From Desulfoluna limicola (GTDB lineage: Bacteria; Desulfobacterota; Desulfobacteria; Desulfobacterales; Desulfolunaceae), in contig NZ_AP024488.1 in NCBI RefSeq assembly GCF_021654575.1, positions 3,247,501-3,311,500 on the forward strand: 64,000 nt of DNA, in the 5' to 3' direction. Position numbers and translations under genes: made by a program. Every line of letters begins with the position of its first letter. The stretch's first letter is position 1. Below are positions 18,007-25,487 of the stretch, piece by piece. Under the pieces are notes generated by a model that saw nothing but the letters and a program-made list of their open reading frames with translations, was not told where the DNA came from and did not search any database.

Positions 18007-18104
18007 GCATCCCTTTTTCCCTCAACCCCGCAGGGGCTGAGGGAAAAGGGGATGCAACCGAAAAGTTTTTGCGGAGCTTTTTTCAAAAAGCGACCCGCCG
18101 GAGG
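18007..18104. repeat. Palindromic element, ACCCGCAGGGG loop class
   Basis: An 18-base arm (GCATCCCTTTTTCCCTCA) pairs with TGAGGGAAAAGGGGATGC around loop ACCCCGCAGGGGC. The sequence then runs through GCGGAGCTTTTTTC to GCGACCCGCCGGAGGCA. The GGAGG at the end of the element is the ribosome binding site of the next gene. Confidence 0.85.
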
Positions 18105-18110
18105 CACAAC

Positions 18111-19268
18111 ATGAAATCCACCACACACCCCGATATCATAGCTTCCCTGAAGCCCTTTACCCTCCTGTCCGAGACCTGCCAGCGCCACCTGGCCGAAGCC
18201 CCGGAAAACGGCATCAAGGTGGCCGGCATCTACTGCGCCTTCGCTCCGGAAGAGCTGATGCGGGCCGCAGGCATGATCCCCGTCACCCTCTGCGGAAAAG
18301 ACGAAGCCCCCATCGCTGCGGCCGAAACCGAGCTTCCGGCGGCCCTGTGCCCTCTTATCAAATCAAGCTACGGGTTTGCCCTCTCCGGAACATGCCCCTA
18401 CTTTGCGGCAGCCGACGTCATCATCGGCGAAACCACCTGCGACGGCAAAAAGAAGATGTTCGAACGCATGGCCAACCTCAAACCCGTCCACGTGATGCAA
18501 CTGCCTTATGCGGCGGAAAGCGAGTCAGCCAAAGAGTTCTGGCGTTCGGAGGTAAACCGGCTTAAAGAATTCATTGAAGAGCAAACCGGACACACCATCA
18601 CCGACGAAGCCCTTGCAGCCCAGGCAGACCTCATCAACGCCCGCAACCAAAAGCTCATGGAGATCGCCAATCTCATGGCGCGGCCGCTGCCGCCCATGAC
18701 CGGAAAAGAGATGCTCATGGTCATGGAGTCCCGCAACGTAGCCGTGGACATTCCCGCTTATATTGACATGCTCGATGAACTGCTGAAGACGATTCGGAAA
18801 GTAACGCCCAAAGATGCGACACACTCCGTGGGGCCACGCATCCTCCTTACCGGATGCCCCATGGGCAGCGGGTCGGACAAGGTCTTGAAAATCATCGAAG
18901 AGCTGGGCGGACAGGTGGTGGCCCAGGAGCACTGCGGCGGCCTGAAAAGCATTTTCAGGCACATTGAAAAAGAGAGCGATATGCTCACCGCCCTTGCCGA
19001 CCACTACCTCGGCACCCCCTGCGCCTGCATGAGCCCCAACATCAAGCGCCTGGAATTCCTCCTCTCCCTCGTACGGCAGTTCCATGCAGATGCCGTGGTG
19101 GACGCCACCCTCCAGAATTGCCACCCCTACACCGTGGAACACACCACCGTGGCAGAGACCTTGGAAAACCAGTGCGGCATTCCTGTCCTCCATGTCAACA
19201 CCGGCTACTCGCCGTCAGATACGGAACAGATACGGGTACGCGTGGAGGCTTTTCTGGAGATGGTGTAG
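18111..19268 (+). CDS. Double-cubane-cluster-type anaerobic reductase, YjiM/DCCP-like (first paralogue, 385 aa)
   Basis: The start at 18111 follows GGAGG by 6 bases. The protein belongs to the HgdB/BcrC (HGD-D) superfamily and carries the signature stretches I recall from E. coli YjiM and the Carboxydothermus double-cubane protein: 'CPLIKSSYGFALSGTCPYF' at 80-98, 'IIGETTCDGKKKMFERM' at 104-120, 'LKPVHVMQLP', 'LLTGCPMGSG' at ~246, 'EHCGG' and 'NCHPYTVEHT'. Candidate ligands for an [8Fe-9S] cluster are among Cys42, 80, 95, 110, 249, 275, 304, 306 and 337. Such proteins receive electrons from an HgdC-like ATPase and reduce small molecules. CoA-ester dehydratases normally have two unlike subunits and CoA-transferase neighbours; none of the latter are here. 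Confidence 0.85.
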   Translation: MKSTTHPDIIASLKPFTLLSETCQRHLAEAPENGIKVAGIYCAFAPEELMRAAGMIPVTLCGKDEAPIAAAETELPAALCPLIKSSYGFALSGTCPYFAAADVIIGETTCDGKKKMFERMANLKPVHVMQLPYAAESESAKEFWRSEVNRLKEFIEEQTGHTITDEALAAQADLINARNQKLMEIANLMARPLPPMTGKEMLMVMESRNVAVDIPAYIDMLDELLKTIRKVTPKDATHSVGPRILLTGCPMGSGSDKVLKIIEELGGQVVAQEHCGGLKSIFRHIEKESDMLTALADHYLGTPCACMSPNIKRLEFLLSLVRQFHADAVVDATLQNCHPYTVEHTTVAETLENQCGIPVLHVNTGYSPSDTEQIRVRVEAFLEMV

Positions 19269-19269
19269 G

Positions 19270-19334
19270 TCCGCGAATGCTCCGGGTTTCGTTCCTCACC
19301 CCTCCACATTCGCTTACGGGCTTCGCCCGTGGAT
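19270..19334. repeat. Composite palindromic element, partial reverse copy
   Basis: GCGAATG...CATTCGC arms around TTTCGTTCCTCA, then ACGGGCTTCGCCCGT. It lies directly after the first reductase stop. Confidence 0.75.
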
Positions 19335-19437
19335 AAGGGCCACACCACATTCGTTGACGGGATGCGCCCATGACAAAAAAACGTATCCATGGGCAGCCGA
19401 AGCTTCTGGAACTATCTGAATAATCACCAGCTTTGTA

Positions 19438-19543
19438 GGCGGGCGCAGCCCGCGGCGAACGCCCTTGCGATTTGACCTGAGGAACGAAGGGCAAAACGCA
19501 AGGGCAATCTGCTTTCGAGGTGGCACACCTCGCCGCCGGAGGC
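19438..19543. repeat. Composite palindromic element, forward orientation
   Basis: It has a GCGGGCGCAGCCCGC hairpin, then a CCTTGCGATTTGACC arm pairing with GGGCAAAACGCAAGG around TGAGGAACGAA, then CGAGGTGGCACACCTCG and GCCGCCGGAGGC. Confidence 0.8.
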
Positions 19544-19603
19544 ATGCTTTTATCTTTTTACGACGCTACGCTTAACCTGAAATTAACAACCAAAGGAGCC
19601 CCC

Positions 19604-20881
19604 ATGACCACCGATTACACATCCATGTGGAAAGACCTCGGCCTTGACCTCACCGCCCATGACGCCCTGCTCGGCGTATTGGGACAGGCTTACGGCGATA
19701 TTTACCAGAGCCAGAAGAACCGCCCCAGCGGCATGGGGTATTTCGATTTCGTGGTGAGCGAAGTCCACGGCCTGCGTGTTAAGGAGCTGATGGATGCTAA
19801 GGCACAAGGCCGGAAAGTCATTGGCTCTTACTGCGTCTTCGTGCCGGAAGAGATCACCCTGGCGGTGGAAGCGATCCATGTGGGCCTCTGCTCCGGCGCT
19901 GACTTTGCCATGGACGAAGTGGAGAAGTACCTCCCCCGAAACACCTGCGCCCTCATCAAGTCCGCCATGGGCTTTAAGCTCGCCAAGGTGTGCCCTTACC
20001 TCGAATGCGCGGACATGGTGGTGGGCGAAAACACCTGCGACGGCAAAAAGAAAGCCTACGAGGTGATGGGCTCCATGATGGACAACCTCTACGTCATGGA
20101 CCTACCTCAGGTGAAATCATCCGAAGGCAAGGCCCTTCTCAAGGCCGAGTTCCTTCGGTACAAGGACGCTGCGGAAACCCTTACCGGCAAAACCATCGAC
20201 GTAACCGCCCTCAAGCAAGGGATCGCCCTCGTCAACAACAAGCGCAAGGCCATGGCCCGTCTGGCTACCCTTCGCCATAACGCCAGCGCCCCCATCTCCG
20301 GGCTCGACTCCCTTCTGGCCAACCAGATCTTCTTCTTTGACGACCCCGTCCGATTCACCGATTCCGTCAACGCCCTGTGCGACGAGCTGGAAAAACGCAT
20401 TGAGAAAAACGTCTCTGTGGCAGATGAGAACACGCCCCGCATCCTCATCTCCGGCTGCCCCATGGCCGTTCCCAACTGGAAGCTGCCTGCCATCGTGGAG
20501 AGCTCCGGTGCTGTCATCGTGGGCGAAGAGTCCTGCGTGGGCGAACGCGGCTGCCGCAACCTCGTGGATGACTCCGCCGATGACGTAGACGGACTCATCG
20601 ATGCACTGGTTGACCGCTACCTCGCCATCGACTGCGCCATCTTCACCCCCAACACCGAGCGCACCGACCACATCAAGGAGATGGCCCAGGCATCCAAGGC
20701 CGATGGGGTTATCCAGTACACCCTTAATTTCTGCCAGCCCTACGCCATGGAGACCATGCCCATCGAAAACGAACTCGAAGCAACAGGCCTCCCCACCCTG
20801 CGCATCGAAACCGACTACAGCCAGGAAGACATGGGGCAGCTTCAGACCCGCGTGGAAGCGTTTGTGGAGTTGTTGAAGTAG
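19604..20881 (+). CDS. Double-cubane-cluster-type anaerobic reductase, YjiM/DCCP-like (second paralogue, 425 aa)
   Basis: The start at 19604 follows AAAGGAG by 5 bases. It is paralogous to the gene at 18111 ('CALIKSAMGFKLAKVCPYLECADMVVGENTCDGKKKAYE' in overlapping pieces at ~115-153, 'LISGCPMAVPN', 'FCQPYAMET', 'TDYSQEDMGQLQTRVEAFVE'), with about 40 extra N-terminal residues. The cluster cysteines Cys77, 96, 115, 130, 145, the 'SGCP' cysteine, 'GEESC' and 'FCQP' are kept, and there is an extra Cys135. Having both copies together suggests either two substrates or a heterodimer in which one subunit is catalytic. It closes the 7.2-kb same-strand cluster that begins with the activator at 13696. 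Confidence 0.85.
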   Translation: MTTDYTSMWKDLGLDLTAHDALLGVLGQAYGDIYQSQKNRPSGMGYFDFVVSEVHGLRVKELMDAKAQGRKVIGSYCVFVPEEITLAVEAIHVGLCSGADFAMDEVEKYLPRNTCALIKSAMGFKLAKVCPYLECADMVVGENTCDGKKKAYEVMGSMMDNLYVMDLPQVKSSEGKALLKAEFLRYKDAAETLTGKTIDVTALKQGIALVNNKRKAMARLATLRHNASAPISGLDSLLANQIFFFDDPVRFTDSVNALCDELEKRIEKNVSVADENTPRILISGCPMAVPNWKLPAIVESSGAVIVGEESCVGERGCRNLVDDSADDVDGLIDALVDRYLAIDCAIFTPNTERTDHIKEMAQASKADGVIQYTLNFCQPYAMETMPIENELEATGLPTLRIETDYSQEDMGQLQTRVEAFVELLK

Positions 20882-20893
20882 AAGGGAAAGAAT

Positions 20894-20991
20894 GCCTCCG
20901 GCGGCGAGGTGAGCCACCTCGAAAGCTGATTGCGAATGCTCTCAGCCCTCGTTCCTCGGACAGATCACATTCGCTGACGGGCTGCGCCCGT
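20894..20991. repeat. Composite palindromic element, reverse orientation
   Basis: GCCTCCGGCGGC, GAGGTGAGCCACCTC hairpin, GCGAATG...CATTCGC stem around CCTCGTTCCTCGG, and ACGGGCTGCGCCCGT hairpin. This is a complete copy, 12 bases after the reductase stop. Confidence 0.85.
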
Positions 20992-21265
20992 GAACAACGG
21001 CTGAGGTGGCTCAACCACCTTCATGTTCTTCGTGGTTGTGTACGCAAAGAGAGCCATGGCTGTCGGCAAAACTCCAATCGACTTTAGCCACATTGAACAA
21101 AGGGGATCGTCAGAACCCTTCGTATCGAAATCGAAGGGTTATATCGGGCGCGCCGTGCTCCGCCGCGGCTTTGTTCGTCATGCCTCTTCATCGTTACGAT
21201 TGTTGAATACAATCGGCAGTTCGCTCTGACTGTGTGCAGTACCCCAGCCAGACAAAAAAACAATA

Positions 21266-21303
21266 AAGCCCGTTTCCATAAACACCTTGGAAACGGGCTT
21301 TTT
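21266..21303. terminator. Bidirectional hairpin terminator, CCCGTTTCCA family
   Basis: AAGCCCGTTTCCA pairs with TGGAAACGGGCTT and is followed by a T-run; the other strand also ends in a T-run. It lies between the convergent reductase and hxlR genes. Four further hairpins with nearly the same stem occur in the window, so it is a repeat family. Confidence 0.85.
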
Positions 21304-21494
21304 GTTACATCTTTGCCCTCACTTAGAAACGAAACTTCAACAAGCCAGACACTTAACGGGCAAAAACTCGTGCCCCCCTCATTTTCTCAACCCCAACGAA
21401 CGACTCCCACCAACCGGTATCGCGTAACTGCCGCGGCTTTTTTGCCGGGGTGCCCCGGCCCGAACGACTTCTGGCTCGAAATGTTAATAAGGGC

Positions 21495-21860
21495 TCAGGC
21501 AGATTCCGATTCGGATTCGTCCGATTTGATCGGCTCCGGAAACGCATGCTCCAGGCCCCACTCTTTCAGCGCCAGTAAAATCGGCCGCAGCGATTCCCCC
21601 TTTTCCGTCAGGCTGTACTCCACTTTGGGCGGCACCTGGGCATAGACCTCACGGTGGATCAACCCGTCGGCTTCAAGCTCTCGCAGCTGCTTGGTAAGCA
21701 TTCTCTGGGTTACGGTACCGGCACTTCGCATCAGTTCGTTGAAGCGCATGGTCCTGGCCAGAAGATGATAGAGTGCTATCCCCTTCCACTTCCCCCCGAT
21801 GATGTTCAAAGACGCCTCGACCGGACACCCCGGCGGGCGATCATCAAAATGTGATGCCAT
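21495..21860 (-). CDS. HxlR-family winged-helix regulator
   Basis: This 121-residue protein has the HxlR signature: 'CPVEASLNIIGGKWKGIALYHLL' at residues 12-34, then 'MRFNELMRSAGTVTQRMLTKQLRELEADGLIHRE' and the wing 'QVPPKVEYSLTEKGESLRPIL'. Cys12 is in the position of the redox-sensing cysteine of YodB/HypR-type members. It is transcribed divergently from a nitroreductase, the same pairing as YodB with YodC in Bacillus, so it probably senses electrophiles or quinones and represses the reductase. The acidic/serine tail is a minor oddity. Confidence 0.9.
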   Translation of the reverse strand: MASHFDDRPPGCPVEASLNIIGGKWKGIALYHLLARTMRFNELMRSAGTVTQRMLTKQLRELEADGLIHREVYAQVPPKVEYSLTEKGESLRPILLALKEWGLEHAFPEPIKSDESESESA

Positions 21861-21877
21861 TGTCTCACCCCACAGTA

Positions 21878-21892
21878 TACTTTTTGTAACTA
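21878..21892. promoter_or_regulatory. Candidate HxlR (YodB-like) operator
   Basis: TACTTTTTGTAACTA matches 13 of 15 positions of the YodB box as I remember it (TACTATTTGTAAGTA). It lies 18 bases upstream of the hxlR start in the divergent promoter region. Confidence 0.5.
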
Positions 21893-21928
21893 CAGCACAT
21901 AACTGTATGTATATTTCAAAATTGTGCG

Positions 21929-21949
21929 TACTTGAAAGTTTTTCAGGTA
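21929..21949. promoter_or_regulatory. Second candidate HxlR operator near the nitroreductase promoter
   Basis: TACTTGAAA-GTT-TTTCAGGTA is a 9+3+9 inverted repeat with one mismatch, sharing the TACTT/GTA ends of the first site. It is about 125 bases before the nitroreductase start. Confidence 0.4.
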
Positions 21950-22074
21950 GATACTATCTTTGCAGAACAAACCGGTTTTGTACATGGTCATGACCTCAAA
22001 CATCTAAAAAAGCAACACTGGCAGCGGCCACCGCTCCTGGCAAAATCAAACCATAAAAGAGAGATAGCAACCCC

Positions 22075-22737
22075 ATGAATATGACATTGATAGACGTTGT
22101 CCATAGACGATACTCAGCCAAAGCCTTTGCCCCTGAAAAGAAAATTTCAGATGCGCATCTGGAGCAGCTCATGGCCCTGCTGCGATTCAGCCCCTCAAGC
22201 GTTAACTCCCAACCCTGGCACTTCATCATTGCCAGCACCGATGAGGGAAAGAAGCGCATCACCAGTGGAACTCAAGGCTTTTATACCTTCAATGAAGCCA
22301 AGGTCCTCGACGCCTCACACGTCGTTCTCTTCTGCGCCAAAACCGACATCGATGAAGCGTACACTCTGAAACTTCTGGAGCAGGAGGATCTGGACGGCCG
22401 TTTTGCAGAGCCGGGCTTTAAAGATGACAACCACATTGGCCGCTCCATCTTTGTCAACATGCACCGTTTTGACCTGAAGGACGCCCAGCACTGGATGGAG
22501 AAACAAGTCTACCTCAACATGGGTACCCTGCTGCTGGGCGCAGGTGCCCTCGGCATCGACGCCGTGCCCATCGAAGGCTTGGACCCCAAAGCCCTGGATG
22601 AAGAATTCGGCCTGCGCGAGAAGGGGTACACGGCCCTTGCCATTGTAGCTCTGGGCTACCACAGCGAGGAAGATTTCAACGCCTCCCTGCCCAAATCCAG
22701 ATTTCCGGAAGAGGAGATCTTTACCATTCTGCCATAA
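22075..22737 (+). CDS. Oxygen-insensitive NAD(P)H nitroreductase (NfsB-like)
   Basis: This 220-residue protein of the nitroreductase family shows 'LIDVVHRRYSAKAFAPEKKI' at the N-terminus (the RR/S FMN-phosphate motif), '[19 protein letters not shown]' at ~40-58, 'YLNMGTLLLGAGALGIDAVPIEGLDP' at ~145-170 and 'GYTALAIVALGYHSEEDF'. These are the FMN-binding and dimer motifs of NfsB. It is divergent from the HxlR gene, with two operator-like palindromes between them. A decayed paralogue is at 3560. A short-chain dehydrogenase relic follows directly. Confidence 0.92.
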   Translation: MNMTLIDVVHRRYSAKAFAPEKKISDAHLEQLMALLRFSPSSVNSQPWHFIIASTDEGKKRITSGTQGFYTFNEAKVLDASHVVLFCAKTDIDEAYTLKLLEQEDLDGRFAEPGFKDDNHIGRSIFVNMHRFDLKDAQHWMEKQVYLNMGTLLLGAGALGIDAVPIEGLDPKALDEEFGLREKGYTALAIVALGYHSEEDFNASLPKSRFPEEEIFTILP

Positions 22738-22767
22738 ACGAGACCCAAAGATGGGAACCGGCCAAGC

Positions 22768-23125
22768 GACCAGGCCGACGGTGTCGTCTACGCCCAGAGT
22801 AAGCTGGCCCTGACCATGTGGTCCAACCACTTGGCAGAGATACAGAAACACGACGGACCTGTCATCGTTTCCATTAATCCCGGCTCCATGCTGGGCAACA
22901 AGGGTGAAAGAGGCATACGGCGTCACAGGCAAAAATATCAACATCGGAGCAGACATTCTCTGCCGCGCCTCGTTGCCCCACGAATTCGCCGACGCGTCAG
23001 GTAAATACTTCGACAACGATATCGGCCGGTTCTCATCGCCGCATCCCGACGCACGTGATCCCCGAAAATGCCACGAGGTTGTTCGTATCATTGAAGATTT
23101 TCTGGTAAGATACAAAAGACGGTAA
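22768..23125 (+). pseudogene. Short-chain dehydrogenase (SDR) C-terminal relic with frameshift
   Basis: The first frame reads 'DQADGVVYAQSKLALTMWSN', which contains the SDR YxxxK catalytic motif, and continues to 'VSINPGSMLGNKG' around 22905. The homology then jumps to the next frame ('VKEAYGVTGKNINIGADILC', 'SGKYFDNDIGRFSSPHPDA', 'VVRIIEDFLVRY') up to the stop at 23125. The N-terminal NAD(P)-binding half is missing, so the gene is both truncated and frameshifted. It may once have formed an operon with the nitroreductase. Confidence 0.75.
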
Positions 23126-23137
23126 CGATTCAGCTAT

Positions 23138-23182
23138 GCCTCCGGCGGGGTCGCTTTTTCAAAAAAGCGACCCACCGGAGGC
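23138..23182. repeat. Minimal palindromic element
   Basis: GCCTCCGGCGGGGTCGCTTT pairs almost perfectly with AAAGCGACCCACCGGAGGC around a short A/T loop. It begins 13 bases after the SDR relic. Confidence 0.8.
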
Positions 23183-23249
23183 ATAGATGAACAGTTCCAG
23201 TTTAACAAACATATTTTGGTAAATGACCCCAGGTTTACACTGAATCAAA

Positions 23250-23333
23250 GACGGGTGTGATTTCCCCCGAGGAACGAGGGGCGAAGCGCATCCGTTAGCT
23301 GCTTTCAAGGTGGCACACCTTGCCACCGGAGGC
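23250..23333. repeat. Composite palindromic element, forward orientation
   Basis: CCCCCGAGGAACGAGGGG core with partly paired flanks, then CAAGGTGGCACACCTTG and CCACCGGAGGC. It lies 3' of the LysR gene. Confidence 0.8.
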
Positions 23334-23363
23334 ATCGCTTTTTATTTGCCTTTTGTTCATCGC

Positions 23364-24266
23364 CTACAGATGCTCTTTAAACGCCACAGACGTATATTCA
23401 GCCATAAGATCCACAAACCGGCGGATTTTTGCCGGCACAAATGCCGTGGAGACATAGGTGGCATAGAGGGGGTACGGCTCGAGTTGGTAATCAGGCATCA
23501 ACTGGACCAGCTCTCCGCTCTCAATCAGGTCCCTGAAAGCCCACCGGGTACCGATGCTGATCCCAAGCCCTTCCCTGTTCAGCTTTCGAATCACCGAGGC
23601 GCTGTTCACGATAAATTTTTCGGCAACTTTCACGCTCTCGGGACCAGCAGGGCCGATGAAGTCAAGAGGGTCATCCCGCTGCATGCGTGTAAAGAAAAGA
23701 AAATCGTGTCCAGGAAGATCCGATGGTTTTTTCGGGACAGGCCGCCCTTTAAGGTACTTCTTTGAGGCGAGCAGGACCACAGGTACCTCGATCAACTTGC
23801 GGCAGATAAGGTTGGAATCGGGAAGATGGCCAATGCAGATGGCGACATCGATGCCCTTTTCACTCATGTCCTGCGCCTCCCCCGTCAGGATAAGTTCCAC
23901 CTTCAGGTCCGGGTACATCTCCACCATGGAGATAAGAACCGGGGCCACATGCTCGTCGCCAATGTTATTGGGGGCTGTCACACGAAGGAGGCCTCTGGGG
24001 GTGTCTGTTTCATGGGCCACATGGGCCTCCAGGGCCGACTGCTCATCCACGAGCCTGCGCATGCCGTCATAATAATGCTGACCCGCCTCAGTGGGAGCGG
24101 AGCGCCGGGTGGAACGCTGGAGCAGCTTTACCCCGAGTCGTTCCTCCAGAGCCGCGATCTTCCGGCTCACCGACGAAGGGTCGGTGCCCAACTGCTCCGC
24201 CGCCGCCTTCAGGCTTCCTGCCTCAACAACCCGCAAGAAGATCCGTTCATTGGTTTCCATAGTCAT
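23364..24266 (-). CDS. LysR-family transcriptional regulator
   Basis: This 300-residue protein has an N-terminal HTH 'FLRVVEAGSLKAAAEQLGTDPSSVSRKIAALEERLG' (in two pieces at ~10-46) and 'LLQRSTRRSAPTEAGQHYYD', then a periplasmic-binding-like sensor domain ('GLLRVTAPNNIGDEHVAPVL', 'LKVELILTGEAQDMSEKGID'). It resembles the CrgA/DmlR-type subgroup of LysR proteins. No obvious divergent target gene is adjacent, so its regulon is unknown. Confidence 0.9.
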   Translation of the reverse strand: MTMETNERIFLRVVEAGSLKAAAEQLGTDPSSVSRKIAALEERLGVKLLQRSTRRSAPTEAGQHYYDGMRRLVDEQSALEAHVAHETDTPRGLLRVTAPNNIGDEHVAPVLISMVEMYPDLKVELILTGEAQDMSEKGIDVAICIGHLPDSNLICRKLIEVPVVLLASKKYLKGRPVPKKPSDLPGHDFLFFTRMQRDDPLDFIGPAGPESVKVAEKFIVNSASVIRKLNREGLGISIGTRWAFRDLIESGELVQLMPDYQLEPYPLYATYVSTAFVPAKIRRFVDLMAEYTSVAFKEHL

Positions 24267-24331
24267 GTTTCTAAAAGCGTTCCTCGTGCTTGGTTCCTGG
24301 TTCGTCGTCCGTGACTGTTCAGCTTACCGTT

Positions 24332-24382
24332 GCCTCCGGCGGCCCTGCCGGGGGCCAAACTTTTGAAAAGTTTGACAAACAG
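24332..24382. repeat. Type-B palindromic element
   Basis: GCCTCCGGCGGCCCTGCCGG then CCAAACTTTTGAAAAGTTTG and ACAAACAG, about 65 bases upstream of the LysR start. Confidence 0.85.
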
Positions 24383-24539
24383 TCTCTGAAAGAGATCCAG
24401 ATCATGTCAATGTTGTTGGCAACCCTCATGCGTTGGGCTTACCAAATATACAGATTCCTTAGCCCTTAGCAGCCCTGAACCCACACATCCTGTTTGTCAA
24501 TTCTTCCAAGCCCTTGATTCCCCAACAAGGACTACCGGA

Positions 24540-24570
24540 TTTATTAATTGCAAAATTTGCAATTAATAAA
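24540..24570. promoter_or_regulatory. Perfect A/T-rich 31-bp palindrome
   Basis: TTTATTAATTGCAAA and TTTGCAATTAATAAA are perfect 15-bp arms separated by one A. The palindrome lies 180 bases upstream of the secreted-protein gene at 24750 and is followed by a T-run on the plus strand. It could be an operator or a terminator. The single-base spacer favours a protein-binding dyad. Confidence 0.55.
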
Positions 24571-24749
24571 TGATTTTTTACCCTCTACATGAATTTTAAT
24601 CAACCGCGTATAACCGTTTCCAGGATGGCAACACGCCACCTTACCGAATCACAATCGCAGATCGCCGGGAAGGCTTCGCCAGTTATTGAAAAGGCTGCCC
24701 TGCTCGGCCATCAACCGAAGGCACGCATAAACTCAGGAATTTTATAGCC

Positions 24750-25214
24750 ATGAAAACAAGCACAATCACCCAGTCCCGTATCGTCTCCACCTTGATGGTC
24801 CTTTTCGCCCTCACCCTCTTCAGCACCCAGGCATCCGCCGGCGTCATGGACTTTACGTTCGGGCCGGTCGCCCACGAAGGAACCGAGCTTCACGAGCTTG
24901 CCATGATCTCCCTGACCCAGAACGGTGGAGGCACCACCTACTTTACCAATGGCCAAGGCCGAATCCTGGATGTACAGGCAAAAAAATGCGACGACGGCCG
25001 TGTCCGTGCCTCCGTACAGCGTGTCTATATTCCCCGGAACTATGTCGCCGGCAGCCTTGAGGGAACACAGGCCATCGAGGCCACCTATGACACCCTCCAC
25101 GAACTCGCCCGGCAAGGCAACAAGGTCGGAGAATACACCATGATCCCTGCCTCTGTGGGAGCCGATGCGTTCAGCTGCGGTGCATCCATCGCCATGGCCC
25201 TGGACTCTGAGTAG
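24750..25214 (+). CDS. Small secreted protein of unknown function (154 aa)
   Basis: A clear signal peptide ('TLMVLFALTLFSTQASAGV', cleavage near residue 30) is followed by a compact ~124-residue mature domain with two cysteines ('AKKCDDGRV' and 'FSCGAS'), which may form a periplasmic disulfide. Segments such as 'ISLTQNGGGTTYFTNGQGRI' and 'VRASVQRVYIPRNYV' look beta-rich. I do not recognise a family. It is monocistronic, with a palindrome upstream and a terminator downstream. Confidence 0.65.
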   Translation: MKTSTITQSRIVSTLMVLFALTLFSTQASAGVMDFTFGPVAHEGTELHELAMISLTQNGGGTTYFTNGQGRILDVQAKKCDDGRVRASVQRVYIPRNYVAGSLEGTQAIEATYDTLHELARQGNKVGEYTMIPASVGADAFSCGASIAMALDSE

Positions 25215-25240
25215 ACCGTGCCGGTCGGGCAAAGAACAAT

Positions 25241-25285
25241 GCCTCCGGCGGCCAGGGGATGATCCCCTGGACCCCATAAGGCATC
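25241..25285. repeat. Partial palindromic element
   Basis: GCCTCCGGCGGC plus CAGGGGATGATCCCCTG; the large stem-loop is lost or diverged. It lies 3' of the secreted-protein gene. Confidence 0.7.
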
Positions 25286-25365
25286 CGGCTCGCTGGCGCT
25301 CACCGTCTGCAAAGCGATGAGTCCCCCCCCTTGCCACGGCGACATTCACGGATGCAGTTCAAATG

Positions 25366-25410
25366 AAAAAGCCCGTTTCCATGATGAGCATGGTAACGGG
25401 CTTTTTGTTT
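25366..25410. terminator. Bidirectional hairpin terminator, CCCGTTTCCA family
   Basis: AAAAAGCCCGTTTCCATGAT pairs with CATGGTAACGGGCTTTTT. It lies between the convergent secreted-protein and lysE-like genes, with A and T runs on both sides. Confidence 0.85.
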
Positions 25411-25487
25411 TTAACGTCGGGAGCTATGACCCTAATGTAACCGCAGATTGAGTTGGCAAGGTTCCTTACGCTCTTACAAAGCGGATA

